Assembly: GCF_029894425.1 (NCBI RefSeq)
Contig: NZ_JARXYJ010000001.1
Location: forward strand, 5,952,001-6,016,000
Direction of reading: 5' to 3'
Source of the DNA: Streptomyces sp. SAI-127
GTDB lineage: Bacteria; Actinomycetota; Actinomycetes; Streptomycetales; Streptomycetaceae
DNA length: 64,000 bases
Shown here piece by piece: positions 23,883 through 32,310 of the stretch. The notes under the pieces are model-generated. The model had not been told where the DNA came from and did not search any database. It saw nothing but the letters and a program-made list of their open reading frames with translations. A program made the position numbers and the translations under genes. Position 1 is the first letter of the stretch, and each line of letters starts with the position of its first letter.

Positions 23883-26618
23883 ATGCAGGTAACACGCCGG
23901 CGCCGGAGCAGCGAGAAGGTCAGACGCCTCAGCCGCCGGACCACGCTGGTGACGGCCGGTATCGCCGTCGCCCTCGGTGTCACCGGCACCGCGGTCGCCT
24001 CCACCTACCAGTTCGGCACCGAGCAGGTCGCACAGAACACCGCCAAGGGCGAGGTCATCTCCAGCGACCAGTACCTCAAGCCGTACGGCAGCCGGACCGT
24101 CATCAACGACGGCAAGATCATGTCGTCCACGGTCAGCCCGGACGGCACCCACCTCGCGGCCGCGGTCACCGACGGCGACGCGGCACTGGTCATCATGGAC
24201 CTCGCGACCGGGCAGGTGAAGCAGAAGATCGGCGCCAACGCCGCGGACGACCTGCGCATCAGCAGCGCCGCGGTCGGCCAGGAGGGCCCCGCCTACTCGC
24301 CCGACGGCAAGCAGCTGTGGCTCGGACAGGCCGACGGCTACACCAGGTTCACCGTGAACGCGGACGGCACCCTGGCCGATCCGACGGCCGTCCCCATCCC
24401 GGCCGTCGGCACCCAGCACGCGCTCGTGGGCGCCGCGGTGTTCTCGGCGGACGGCTCCACCGTGTACTCCGCGGTCAACGGCCAGAACCGGGTCGTCGCC
24501 CTCGACGCCACCACCGGGACCGTCACGCAGAGCTGGGCCGTCGGCAACGCCCCGCGCGGCCTCGCCCTGGTCGACGGCAAGCTGTACGTCAGCAACGAGG
24601 GCGGACGTCCGGCCAGGGCCGGCGAGACCACCATGAACTCGTACGGCACCCAGGTGCCCGCCGACCCCGACACCGGGGCCTCGACCACCGGCACGGTCAG
24701 CGTCATCGACACCCGCGCGGACAAGGCCGTCCGGACCATCGACGTAGGTCTGCACCCGACCGCCGTGTACGCGAAGAAGGGCACGGTGTTCGTCACCAAC
24801 ACCGCCGACAACAGCGTGTCGGTCATCGACACCCGCAAGGACAAGGTCGTCCAGACCATCGCCACGCAGCCGTGGCCCGAGGCGAAGGTCGGCTACGAGC
24901 CCGACGCGGTCACCCTCACCGACGACGGGCACCTGCTGGTGACGCTGGGGCGCGCCAACGCGGTCGCCGTCTACCGGTACAAGTCCGCGCAGGAGCCCGC
25001 CAGTTACGTCGGCCTGCTGCCCACCGACTACTTCCCCGCCGAGATCACCACGGTCGGCAAGGAGGTCGTCGTCTCCAACACCCGTGGCATAGACGCCCGC
25101 CGCCCCACCACCGCCTCCGGCCACGGCACCCACGACACCACGTCCAGCCTCACCCGGTTCACGCTGCCGAGCGACCTCGTCATTCGATCCCAGACGGCCA
25201 AGGTCTTCCAGCAGAACGGCTGGACGCCCGGCTCGGTCACGACGGCGAAGGGCGACAGCCACGCCAAGCCCGTCCCGGTCCCGGCACGGCTCGGCGACCC
25301 CTCGACGATCAAGCACGTCTTCCTGCTCGTCAAGGAGAACCGCACCTACGACCAGGTCTACGGCGACCTCCCGCAGGGCGACGGCGACCCGGCCCTGACG
25401 ACCTTCGGCGCGAACGTGACGCCCAACCAGCACGCCCTGGCCCAGCAGTTCGGCCTCTACGACAACTTCTACGACATCGGCACCAACTCCGCCGAGGGCC
25501 ACAACTGGCTGATGCAGTCGGACAACCCGGAGTACACCGAGTCCTCCGCCGGTGAGTACACGCGCAGTTACGACACCGAGAACGACGTCCTCGGCCACCA
25601 GAAGTCCGGCTTCATCTGGACCGGAGCGCAGGCGGCCGGGAAGTCGGTCAAGGACTTCGGCGAGTTCCAGTCGACCGAGTCCAAGCCGTCCGGCGCGACC
25701 TGGCAGAACCTGTACTGCGACAGCAAGAACATGGCCGCGACCGGGGCGCAGACCCAGTACCCCATCCAGACCGGCTCGGCGATCCCCTCGCTCAACAAGG
25801 TGTCGGTGCAGGGCTTCCCGATGTTCGACCTCGACGTCCCGGACATCTACAAGGAACAGATCTGGCAGCAGGACTTCGAGAAGAACGGCCCGGCGAACCT
25901 GAACATGTTCTGGTTCTCCAACGACCACACCGGAGGACCGGCGAACGCGTCCGCCGAGGTCGCCGACAACGACCTCGCGGTCGGCCGGATGGTCGACAAG
26001 ATCTCCCACAGCAAGTACTGGAAGGACTCGGCGATCTTCGTCGTCGAGGACGACTCCCAGAACGGCCTCGACCACGTCGACGGCCACCGGGCGCCGGTCC
26101 AGATCATCAGCCCCTACGCCCAGCACGCCACCGTCGACAACCACTACTACTCGCAGATCACGATGATCCGCACCGTCGAGCAGATCCTCGGGATCCACCC
26201 GATGAACCAGAAGGACAGCGCGGCCACACCGATGTTCGGGGCGTTCACGGGGAAGGCGGACACCACACCGTTCACGGCGGTCCCCAACCGCACCTCGCTG
26301 ACCCTCGGGGTGAGTCCCACGCCCTCCTGCGGCGCGGACACCCCGGCCGCCCAGGACACCGACGCGGCCCCCGCTCCGACGTCCGCCGCGGTGCCGCAGG
26401 CCGAGCAGGGGCTCGCGGCGCAGTGGAAGACCTGGGCCTCGCACCAGCGGCTGACCGGCGCGCACGCCGTGCCGGACTACGCCAACGCCGAGCAGATGAA
26501 CCGTTACACCTGGTACCAGACGCACGCCTGGACCAAGCCGTACCCCGGCGACAGCAAGGTCTACGCGCCGAGCGACGTACCCGGCGCGTACCTGCCGTCG
26601 GCGGAGTCCGACGGCTGA
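23883..26618 (+). CDS. YncE-like beta-propeller fused to phosphoesterase domain
   Basis: This 911-residue exported protein starts with a basic segment and a hydrophobic stretch (TTLVTAGIAVALGVTGTAVA), so it is secreted or membrane-anchored. Residues about 60-460 form a YncE/YVTN propeller with repeats such as GTVSVIDTRADKAVRTIDVG and NSVSVIDTRKDKVVQTI. Residues about 480-800 match the phospholipase C/alkaline-phosphatase superfamily: HVFLLVKENRTYDQVYGDL, NFYDIGTNSAEGHNWL, and FVVEDDSQNGLDHVDGHRAP with metal ligands. The C-terminus is a short Pro/Ala linker plus about 70 residues. The ABC pair upstream is in the same operon. The substrate is unknown. Confidence 0.88.
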   Translation: MQVTRRRRSSEKVRRLSRRTTLVTAGIAVALGVTGTAVASTYQFGTEQVAQNTAKGEVISSDQYLKPYGSRTVINDGKIMSSTVSPDGTHLAAAVTDGDAALVIMDLATGQVKQKIGANAADDLRISSAAVGQEGPAYSPDGKQLWLGQADGYTRFTVNADGTLADPTAVPIPAVGTQHALVGAAVFSADGSTVYSAVNGQNRVVALDATTGTVTQSWAVGNAPRGLALVDGKLYVSNEGGRPARAGETTMNSYGTQVPADPDTGASTTGTVSVIDTRADKAVRTIDVGLHPTAVYAKKGTVFVTNTADNSVSVIDTRKDKVVQTIATQPWPEAKVGYEPDAVTLTDDGHLLVTLGRANAVAVYRYKSAQEPASYVGLLPTDYFPAEITTVGKEVVVSNTRGIDARRPTTASGHGTHDTTSSLTRFTLPSDLVIRSQTAKVFQQNGWTPGSVTTAKGDSHAKPVPVPARLGDPSTIKHVFLLVKENRTYDQVYGDLPQGDGDPALTTFGANVTPNQHALAQQFGLYDNFYDIGTNSAEGHNWLMQSDNPEYTESSAGEYTRSYDTENDVLGHQKSGFIWTGAQAAGKSVKDFGEFQSTESKPSGATWQNLYCDSKNMAATGAQTQYPIQTGSAIPSLNKVSVQGFPMFDLDVPDIYKEQIWQQDFEKNGPANLNMFWFSNDHTGGPANASAEVADNDLAVGRMVDKISHSKYWKDSAIFVVEDDSQNGLDHVDGHRAPVQIISPYAQHATVDNHYYSQITMIRTVEQILGIHPMNQKDSAATPMFGAFTGKADTTPFTAVPNRTSLTLGVSPTPSCGADTPAAQDTDAAPAPTSAAVPQAEQGLAAQWKTWASHQRLTGAHAVPDYANAEQMNRYTWYQTHAWTKPYPGDSKVYAPSDVPGAYLPSAESDG

Positions 26619-26627
26619 CAGCCCGGT

Positions 26628-26655
26628 CCGGCCGGGGCGCACCCGCCCCGGCCGG
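26628..26655 (+). terminator. Hairpin after the propeller/phosphoesterase gene
   Basis: The arms CCGGCCGGGGCG and CGCCCCGGCCGG (26628-26639 and 26644-26655) are a perfect 12-bp stem, without a T-run. It is the probable end of the ABC operon. Confidence 0.6.
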
Positions 26656-26744
26656 GATCCGGACCGCCGCCAGGGGACCGGGTCCCGTGCGTCGGGGCCC
26701 GGGGAGGAGCACTCTGGAAGCAGAGGTCTCCGGAGGTGATCCCC

Positions 26745-27020
26745 ATGACGCACACCGCAGTCGGATGGCACGTCGAGCTGGAGTTCCGGGAGGACGAACG
26801 GCACACGGAAGCGGTCGCGCTGGTGCGCCTGCCCGACGGGAGCGAGGTACGGGCGCGCGGACACGCCAGCCGCCACCGCAGCGACACGAATCAGCCGAGG
26901 GTCGGCGAGGAGGTCGCGGGGGCGCGGGCGCTCAACGAACTCGCGATGCAGTTGCTGACCAAGGCGCACGACGAGATCGACGAGGCGTCCGGGCGGACGT
27001 CCCACACGATCAACGTGTAG
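26745..27020 (+). CDS. DUF1876 (dsRBD-like fold) protein
   Basis: This small 91-residue protein has the pattern of DUF1876: WHVELEFREDERHTEAVALVRL, then ARGHASRHRSDTNQPRVGEEVAGARAL, ending in a helix with HDEIDEASG. Members are common in actinobacteria. A role in stress or RNA binding is speculation. The start ATG 26745 is chosen because GGAGG lies 8 bases upstream; the in-frame GTG 26736 overlaps that SD. It is convergent with the serine hydrolase, with 3 bases between the stops. Confidence 0.82.
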   Translation: MTHTAVGWHVELEFREDERHTEAVALVRLPDGSEVRARGHASRHRSDTNQPRVGEEVAGARALNELAMQLLTKAHDEIDEASGRTSHTINV

Positions 27021-27023
27021 CCC

Positions 27024-28184
27024 TCACAGAGCCGCCCGCACCGCCCTGACCAGAGCCTGAGCCCTCGGATCCGCCGTGACCGTCTTGCGGAACCCGTTGG
27101 TGACATAGCCGAAGGCGATGCCCGTCTCCGGGTCGGCGAACCCGAGGGAGCCACCGCGCCCCGGGTGCCCGAAGGAGCCCGCCCCGAGGAACGGCGACGC
27201 GCTGCCGTGCAGCATGTAGCCCAGTCCGAAACGGGTGTTCACGACGAGCACCCGGTCCGGGCCCGCCGACTCCTCGGTGCGGGCGAGTTCGACCGTGGCC
27301 GGATCGAAGAGCCGCACCCCGTCGACCTCACCGACCATCGCCGCGTAGACGCGCGCCAGCCCGTCGGCCGTCGCGATCCCGTTGGTGGCGGGCAGGGCGC
27401 TCGCCCGGTACTCCGGTGCGTTCTGGTCGGGGAAGGGGGTGATCGCGGCGAAGGCGCGGCGGGTGAGGGAGCCGGGATCGTCGTAGGCCTCGGTGACGGA
27501 CCGCTTGGGACGGGCGCGCAGGCCGCCGGTGGGCTCGGGGCCTTCGATCCGTCCGACCCGTCCCGTCCGCCCGGCGGCTTCCTCCGCCTGCGGCAGCCCG
27601 AGCCAGAACTCGGCCCCCAGCGGCCCGGCGATCTCCCGCGCGATCCACTCACCGGCCCCGAGCCCGGTCACCCTGCGCACCAGTTCGTCCAGCAGCCAGC
27701 CGTACGTCAGCGCGTGATACCCGTGGTCCGTGCCGGGCTCCCAGGCGGGTGCCTGCGCGGCGACCGCCTCGGGGCCCTTCAGCGGGTCCAGGGCCTCCTC
27801 GGGGGTGAGCGGCCGGTCGATCACCGGCAGCCCGGCCCGGTGGTTCAGCACGTGCCGGACCAGCACCCGCTCCTTGCCGCGCGCCTTGAATCCGGGCCAG
27901 TACTCGGCCACCGGCGCGTCCAGGTCCAGCTCCCCACGCTGGTGCAGCAGCAGGGGTACGGCGGCGGCGACGCCCTTGGTCGCCGAGCGCACGACCTGCG
28001 CGGTGCCGTGCCGCCAGGGCTCGGTGCCGTCGATGTCCCTGGTGCCGGCCCACAGGTCGACCACCTTGCGCCCGTCCCGGTACACGGCGACCGCCGCGCC
28101 CCGGTCACCGAGCGCCTCGAAGTTCCGCGCGAACACATCCCTGACCGGCTCGAAGCCCTCGGCGACTGTGCCGTTCACGTCCAC
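27024..28184 (-). CDS. Beta-lactamase family serine hydrolase (EstB-like)
   Basis: This 386-residue class C beta-lactamase-fold hydrolase has the SxxK motif SATKG (SATK, residues about 75-78), the YxN-like YHALTYGWLL, and a late HPGRGGSLGFADPE in the place of KTG. Such proteins are usually esterases, not true beta-lactamases. There is no signal peptide, so it is probably cytoplasmic. The start GTG 28184 is chosen because GGGGAG lies 7 bases upstream; the frame is open further upstream without an SD. Confidence 0.85.
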   Translation of the reverse strand: MDVNGTVAEGFEPVRDVFARNFEALGDRGAAVAVYRDGRKVVDLWAGTRDIDGTEPWRHGTAQVVRSATKGVAAAVPLLLHQRGELDLDAPVAEYWPGFKARGKERVLVRHVLNHRAGLPVIDRPLTPEEALDPLKGPEAVAAQAPAWEPGTDHGYHALTYGWLLDELVRRVTGLGAGEWIAREIAGPLGAEFWLGLPQAEEAAGRTGRVGRIEGPEPTGGLRARPKRSVTEAYDDPGSLTRRAFAAITPFPDQNAPEYRASALPATNGIATADGLARVYAAMVGEVDGVRLFDPATVELARTEESAGPDRVLVVNTRFGLGYMLHGSASPFLGAGSFGHPGRGGSLGFADPETGIAFGYVTNGFRKTVTADPRAQALVRAVRAAL

Positions 28185-28219
28185 GCCCGTACTCCCCTTG
28201 CTGCCGCTCGGTGCCCCCC

Positions 28220-28666
28220 TCAGCCAAGCAGAATCGTCACGTCGATGTTCCCGCGGGTCGCGTTCGAGTACGGGCACACCTCGTGGGCCGCGTCCACCAG
28301 CTTCGCCGCGAGGCCCGCGTCGAGGATCGGCAGCGAGACGCTCAGGGCGACCGCGAGGCCGTAGCCGCGGTGCTTGTTGGGGCCGATGCCGACCTTCGCG
28401 GCGACCGTGGACCCGGTCAGGTCGTAGCCCTCGCGGTTGCCGACGAGGATCAGCGCGTTGTGGAAGCAGGCGCTGTACCCGGCGGCGAACAACTGCTCCG
28501 GATTGGTGCCGTTGCCGTCCCCGCCGAGCGCCGGCGGCATCGCGACCTTCAGCTCGATCTGGCCGTCCAGGCTGGTGACATAGCCGTCCCGGCCGCCGTG
28601 TGCCGTGGCCTCGGCGACATACATGATCTTCGTCGGCCGGGTGTCGACGGCGGTTTCCTCAGGCAT
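28220..28666 (-). CDS. ohr: Organic hydroperoxide resistance protein Ohr
   Basis: This 148-residue OsmC/Ohr peroxidase reduces organic hydroperoxides with two Cys. Both are visible: YSACFHNAL and HEVCPYSNATRGN, the hallmark Ohr motif. MYVAEATAHGGRDG at the N-terminus is also typical. The ATG has GGGGGAG upstream. The ohrR gene is directly upstream on the same strand, and two ten-base near-palindromes (28689-28712) lie between them, so peroxide-controlled expression is likely. Confidence 0.95.
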   Translation of the reverse strand: MPEETAVDTRPTKIMYVAEATAHGGRDGYVTSLDGQIELKVAMPPALGGDGNGTNPEQLFAAGYSACFHNALILVGNREGYDLTGSTVAAKVGIGPNKHRGYGLAVALSVSLPILDAGLAAKLVDAAHEVCPYSNATRGNIDVTILLG

Positions 28667-28688
28667 GGCTGATCTCCCCCCGGAGAAG

Positions 28689-28712
28689 TGCGCGCAAGTA
28701 CATCGTGCACAA
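28689..28712 (-). promoter_or_regulatory. Candidate OhrR boxes before ohr
   Basis: GTGCGCGCAA (28689-28698) and TCGTGCACAA (28703-28712) are related near-palindromes with centres 14 bp apart, 23-46 bp upstream of the ohr ATG. OhrR-type MarR proteins bind palindromes of this kind. The match is by eye only. Confidence 0.45.
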
Positions 28713-28773
28713 GGTACCGGCCGGTAGGTCGGCTCCGGTCTACCAGGGGGTAGCAACCTCGGGTAACAGAAGG

Positions 28774-29235
28774 TCAGCGGGGGCGCTCGGAAGCTTCCTG
28801 CGCTCTTTTCGCGAGCCCCCACAAGTCCTCGCGCAGTCTCGCGGCCTCCGTGGTGTCGAGCCCGGTCGCGGAGAGGAGGGCGCCGGGGACGGCTGCCGCG
28901 CGCTCCCTGAGTTCCTCCGCTCGCGCCGTGCACGCCACCAGTACCGAGCGCTCGTCGTTCGCCGCGCGCTCCCGGCGTACGAACCCCGCGCTCTCCAGCC
29001 GCTTGAGCAACGGCGAGACCGTGCCGTAGTCGAGGCACAGGGCGGTCGCGAGCTCCTTCACGCTCGTCTCCCCGCGTTCCCACAGCACCAACAGCACGAG
29101 GTACTGCGGGTAGGTGAGCCCGAGCTCGTCGAGGAGCGGCCGGTACGCGGCGGTCACCGCGCGCTGGGCGGCGTACAGCGCGAAGCACAACTGGTCGTCG
29201 AGCAGCAGTGAACCGGCGTCCTCTTCGTTCGTCAC
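28774..29235 (-). CDS. ohrR: OhrR-type MarR family peroxide regulator
   Basis: This 153-residue MarR regulator has the peroxidatic Cys of OhrR in LDDQLCFALYAAQR near the N-terminus. The Tyr residues of the sensing site are in LGLTYPQYLVLLVLWE. The winged helix is LATALCLDYGTVSPLLKRLE. Oxidation of the Cys releases DNA and derepresses ohr. The GTG start overlaps the stop of the ECF ATPase gene (GTGA, 29232-29235), so it is translationally coupled to a metal transporter. That is an unusual arrangement. Confidence 0.9.
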   Translation of the reverse strand: MTNEEDAGSLLLDDQLCFALYAAQRAVTAAYRPLLDELGLTYPQYLVLLVLWERGETSVKELATALCLDYGTVSPLLKRLESAGFVRRERAANDERSVLVACTARAEELRERAAAVPGALLSATGLDTTEAARLREDLWGLAKRAQEASERPR

Positions 29236-29984
29236 GCGCCCATTGTCACGGACCGCGGATCGAATCCGAAGGGCAACTCCAGCCGGTGGGCCCGCATCAG
29301 CTCGTCGTCGGCGAGGAGTTCGGCGGTCTTCCCGTCCGCGGCGATGGTGCCCTCGCTCAGGATCAGCGAGCGCGGGCACAGCTCCAGCGCGTACGGCAGG
29401 TCGTGCGTCACCATCAGGACCGTCACGTCCAGCGAGCGCAGGATGTCGGCGAGTTCGCGGCGGGAGGCCGGGTCGAGGTTGGAGGAGGGCTCGTCGAGGA
29501 CGAGGATCTCCGGCTCCATCGCCAGCACGGTGGCCACCGCCACCCGGCGCCGCTGGCCGAAGGAGAGGTGGTGCGGGGGCCGGTCCTTGAACTCCGCCAT
29601 GCCGACCCTGGTCAGCGCCCGGTCCACGCGCTCCTCCAGTTCGGGCCCCCTGAGCCCGGCCGCCGCCGGTCCGAACGCCACGTCCTCGCGCACGGTCGGC
29701 ATGAAGAGCTGGTCGTCGGGGTCCTGGAAGACGATGCCGACCTTGCGCCGGATCTCGGCCATGTGCTTCTTGTCCACGGGCAGCCCGGCGACCTTCACCG
29801 TGCCCACCCCGCCGCTCAGGATGCCGTTGAGGTGCAGCACCAGGGTCGTCTTGCCGGCGCCGTTCGGGCCGAGCAGCGCGACCCGCTCGCCGCGCGCGAG
29901 GGAGAAGTCCACGCCGAACAGGGCCTGATGCCCGTCCGGGTAGGCGAAGGCGAGGCCGGAGACCTCCAGGGAAGCAGTGCTCAC
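29232..29984 (-). CDS. Nickel/cobalt ECF transporter ATPase (NikO/CbiO)
   Basis: This 250-residue energy-coupling-factor ATPase has Walker A GPNGAGKTT, Q-loop VGIVFQDPDDQLF (typical of CbiO/EcfA), signature LSFGQRRRVAVA, Walker B ILVLDEPSSNLD and MVTHDL. The start is set at GTG 29984, which overlaps the nikQ stop (GTGA). ATG 29993 in frame is possible but has no better SD. It is part of the NikMN-NikQ-NikO operon. Confidence 0.9.
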   Translation of the reverse strand: MSTASLEVSGLAFAYPDGHQALFGVDFSLARGERVALLGPNGAGKTTLVLHLNGILSGGVGTVKVAGLPVDKKHMAEIRRKVGIVFQDPDDQLFMPTVREDVAFGPAAAGLRGPELEERVDRALTRVGMAEFKDRPPHHLSFGQRRRVAVATVLAMEPEILVLDEPSSNLDPASRRELADILRSLDVTVLMVTHDLPYALELCPRSLILSEGTIAADGKTAELLADDELMRAHRLELPFGFDPRSVTMGA

Positions 29985-30742
29985 AGGGCCCATCCCAACA
30001 CGCAGACGACAAGGGCGGCGACGGGGAGCGCGAGGGCGTACGACCACTGCGCCCGGGACGCGGTCACCTCGTCGATGACCGGCATGGAACCGGCGTACCC
30101 CCGGCTGACCATGGCCAGGTGCACGCGCTCGCCGCGCTCGTAGGAGCGGATGAACAGCGCGCCGGCCGACTTCGCGAGGACGCCCCAGTGCTTGACGCCG
30201 CTCGCCTCGAACCCCCGCGACTCCCGCGCGATCCGCATCCGCCGCATCTCGTCGGTGATGACATCGCCGTAGCGGATCATGAAGGACGCGATCTGGACCA
30301 GCAGCGGCGGGAGTCCGAGCTGTTGCAGTCCGAGCAGCACCGAGCGCAGTTCGGTGGTGGACGCCAGCAGCACCGACGCGGCGACCCCCAGCGTGCCCTT
30401 GGCGAGCACGTTCCAGGCGCCCCACAGGCCGCTCACGCTGAGCGAGACCCCGAGCACCTCGACCCGCTCGCCCTCCGCGACGAACGGCATCAGCACGGCG
30501 AACGCCACGAACGGCACCTCGATCAGGAGCCGCTTCAGCAGGAAGCCGGCCGGCACGCGCGCGGCGTACGCGACGACGCCCAGGAGGACGGCGTACAGGC
30601 CGAACGCCCACATCGCCTCCCGCGGGGTCGAGACGACGACCACCACGAAGCCGAAGGCCGCCGCGAGTTTGGTGTGCGGCGGCAGGGCGTGCACCGGCGA
30701 GTGTCCGTGCCGGTAGAGCCTGTGCGCGTGTCCGGCGCCCAT
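29981..30742 (-). CDS. ECF transporter T component (CbiQ/NikQ)
   Basis: This 253-residue membrane protein has the EcfT pattern: PHTKLAAAFGFVVVVVSTP at the N-terminus, about five to six helices, the coupling motif ARESRGFEASG, then ERVHLAMVSRGYAG as the second Ala-Arg-Gly-type motif that docks on the ATPase. The ATG lies one base after the nikMN stop. It links the substrate-binding NikMN to the ATPase. Confidence 0.9.
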   Translation of the reverse strand: MGAGHAHRLYRHGHSPVHALPPHTKLAAAFGFVVVVVSTPREAMWAFGLYAVLLGVVAYAARVPAGFLLKRLLIEVPFVAFAVLMPFVAEGERVEVLGVSLSVSGLWGAWNVLAKGTLGVAASVLLASTTELRSVLLGLQQLGLPPLLVQIASFMIRYGDVITDEMRRMRIARESRGFEASGVKHWGVLAKSAGALFIRSYERGERVHLAMVSRGYAGSMPVIDEVTASRAQWSYALALPVAALVVCVLGWAL

Positions 30743-30743
30743 G

Positions 30744-31784
30744 TCAGACGCCCGTGCCGACGGGGGTGGTGTCGGCGGTACGGCGCCTGCGCACCGCCCA
30801 GAACACCGTGCTGCCCGCGACGACGGTGACGCCGACGCCGATCACGCCCGCCAGCCCCCCGGACAGGCGGGCGTCCTCGACGTCCTTCACGCCGTAGTCG
30901 GCGAGCGGCGAGTCCGCCGTGGCGTGCTTCTCGGTCTTGGCGTCGATGCCCTTGTCGGCGGCGACCTTCTCCAGCCCGTCCGGGTCGGCGGACGCGTAGA
31001 AGCTGACGAAGCCGGCGAGCACCAGGGAGGTGACCAGGCCGGTGATCCACACCTTGCGGTGCGACCGGGCGGTGACCGGGGCGGGTTCGGCGGGCACGTC
31101 GACGAGTTGGCCGTCCACCCGCAGCTTCAGCTTCTGCTGGAGGCCGCGGGCGCCGTACACCAGGTCGGGGCGTACGGCGATGACGGCGCCGACGGTCAGC
31201 GCGGTGATGACCGCCTCGCCGATGCCGATGAGGACGTGGACGCCGATCATCGCGGTGGCGACCTTGGCGATGGAGACGTCGGTGGTGCCGCCGACGGCGT
31301 AGATCAGGGTGAAGGCGACGGCCGCGGCGGGCACGGAGAGTACGGCGGCCACGAAGGAGGCGGCGGTGATGGAGCCGCGCTTCCTGGGGAGCACCTTCAC
31401 CAGCCCGCGGAAGACGGCGTACGCCACGACCGTCGTGACGACGGCCATGTCGGTGATGTTCACGCCGAGCGCGGTGAGGCCGCCGTCCGCGAAGAGGATG
31501 CCCTGCATGAGCAGGACGACCGAGACGCACAGGACCCCGGTGTAGGGGCCCACGAGGATCGCGGCCAGTGCCCCGCCGAGCAGATGTCCGCTGGTCCCCG
31601 CGGCGACGGGGAAGTTCAGCATCTGCACGGCGAAGATGAACGCCGCCACGAGGCCGGCCAGGGGCGCGGTGCGTTCGTCCAGCTCGCGGCGGGCGCCGCG
31701 CAGGCTCACCGCGACGGCGGCCGCGGCGACGACTCCGGTCGCTGCCGAGATGGGGGCGTCTATGAATCCGTCAGGCACATGCAC
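30744..31784 (-). CDS. Nickel/cobalt ECF substrate-binding component, NikMN fusion
   Basis: The protein has 346 residues. The GTG start at 31784 gives VHVPDGFIDAP; the N-terminal His at position 2 is needed for metal binding in CbiM/NikM, so this start is well supported. Residues about 1-215 are the M component, with GTSGHLLGGALAAILVGP. The C-terminal part has a membrane helix and the PDGLE motif (ADPDGLEKVAADKG) of the N component. There is no strong SD, and no cobalamin riboswitch is visible. A Nur-like box lies 21 bp upstream, which points to nickel rather than cobalt. Confidence 0.9.
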   Translation of the reverse strand: MHVPDGFIDAPISAATGVVAAAAVAVSLRGARRELDERTAPLAGLVAAFIFAVQMLNFPVAAGTSGHLLGGALAAILVGPYTGVLCVSVVLLMQGILFADGGLTALGVNITDMAVVTTVVAYAVFRGLVKVLPRKRGSITAASFVAAVLSVPAAAVAFTLIYAVGGTTDVSIAKVATAMIGVHVLIGIGEAVITALTVGAVIAVRPDLVYGARGLQQKLKLRVDGQLVDVPAEPAPVTARSHRKVWITGLVTSLVLAGFVSFYASADPDGLEKVAADKGIDAKTEKHATADSPLADYGVKDVEDARLSGGLAGVIGVGVTVVAGSTVFWAVRRRRTADTTPVGTGV

Positions 31785-31804
31785 CGTTCGATGATAGTGG
31801 CTTG

Positions 31805-31821
31805 TTGCGAACCCTTTGCAA
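31805..31821. promoter_or_regulatory. Nur-like (nickel uptake regulator) box
   Basis: TTGCGA-ACCCT-TTGCAA fits the Streptomyces Nur consensus tTGCaa-N5-ttGCAA with one deviation. Its lower edge is 21 bp from the NikMN start codon. Nur is a Fur-family repressor that binds DNA when loaded with Ni(II), so nickel would shut this operon. The consensus is recalled from published work; binding is inferred. Confidence 0.65.
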
Positions 31822-31952
31822 GAGGGCCTAGCCGCGAACAGCAACTCGCAGGCTTTCGGTCCAGGGGGCGGAACACGGGAAATGTGCGACGCTGGGAGGG
31901 GAGCGGACGCACAGCTTCCACACAGGTTACACAGCGTGAGAGGCCCGTCACG

Positions 31953-32300
31953 ATGTCTGTAGTCGAACAGTACGCACGAGCCCACATCGTTTCGGACGTG
32001 GACATCGCGGAGGACGAGGCGATTCCGGTGGTCCTGCGCTACGACCCGGAGACCGACCCGCGCTCGGTACGGATCGGCCTGCCGGGCACGCACGAGTGGA
32101 CCTTCTCGCGGGCGCTGCTGGAACAGGGGCTCAGGGCGCCGGTCGGCAGCGGTGAGGTGCGGGTGTGGCCGTGCGGCCGGGTGCAGGCCGTGGTGGAGTT
32201 CCACTCCCCGCAAGGGGTGTCGGTGGTGCAGTTCGAGCAGAAGGCACTGCTCAGGTTCCTGCGGCGGACGTACACGGCCACGGCAGCCGTGCGGAATTAG
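31953..32300 (+). CDS. ssgE: SsgA-like sporulation/cell-division protein, SsgE type
   Basis: This 115-residue SsgA-like protein is of a family found only in morphologically complex actinomycetes that controls septum and spore-wall events. Family marks are VVLRYDPETDPRSVRIGLPG, EWTFSRALLEQGL, and a C-terminal LRFLRRTY. The choice of SsgE rests on its neighbours, two PBPs and pmt, as in the S. coelicolor locus recalled for ssgE. GAGAGG lies 11 bases before the ATG. It is divergent from the nickel operon and convergent with the PBP gene, 10 bases apart. Confidence 0.85.
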   Translation: MSVVEQYARAHIVSDVDIAEDEAIPVVLRYDPETDPRSVRIGLPGTHEWTFSRALLEQGLRAPVGSGEVRVWPCGRVQAVVEFHSPQGVSVVQFEQKALLRFLRRTYTATAAVRN

Positions 32301-32310
32301 CGGTGCGGGG

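Noticed and set aside
23592..27005. 1137-codon antisense open frame over the propeller/phosphoesterase
   Set aside because: Its translation is Val/Gly/Arg/Asp-rich noise; the opposite strand has clear propeller and phosphatase motifs.
27024..28184. Antibiotic-resistance beta-lactamase
   Set aside because: It has the class C fold motifs but no signal peptide and resembles EstB-type esterases, so resistance is not supported.
31785..31952. Cobalamin riboswitch before the ECF transporter
   Set aside because: The 168-bp spacer is too short and lacks the B12 box; a Nur-like site is seen instead.
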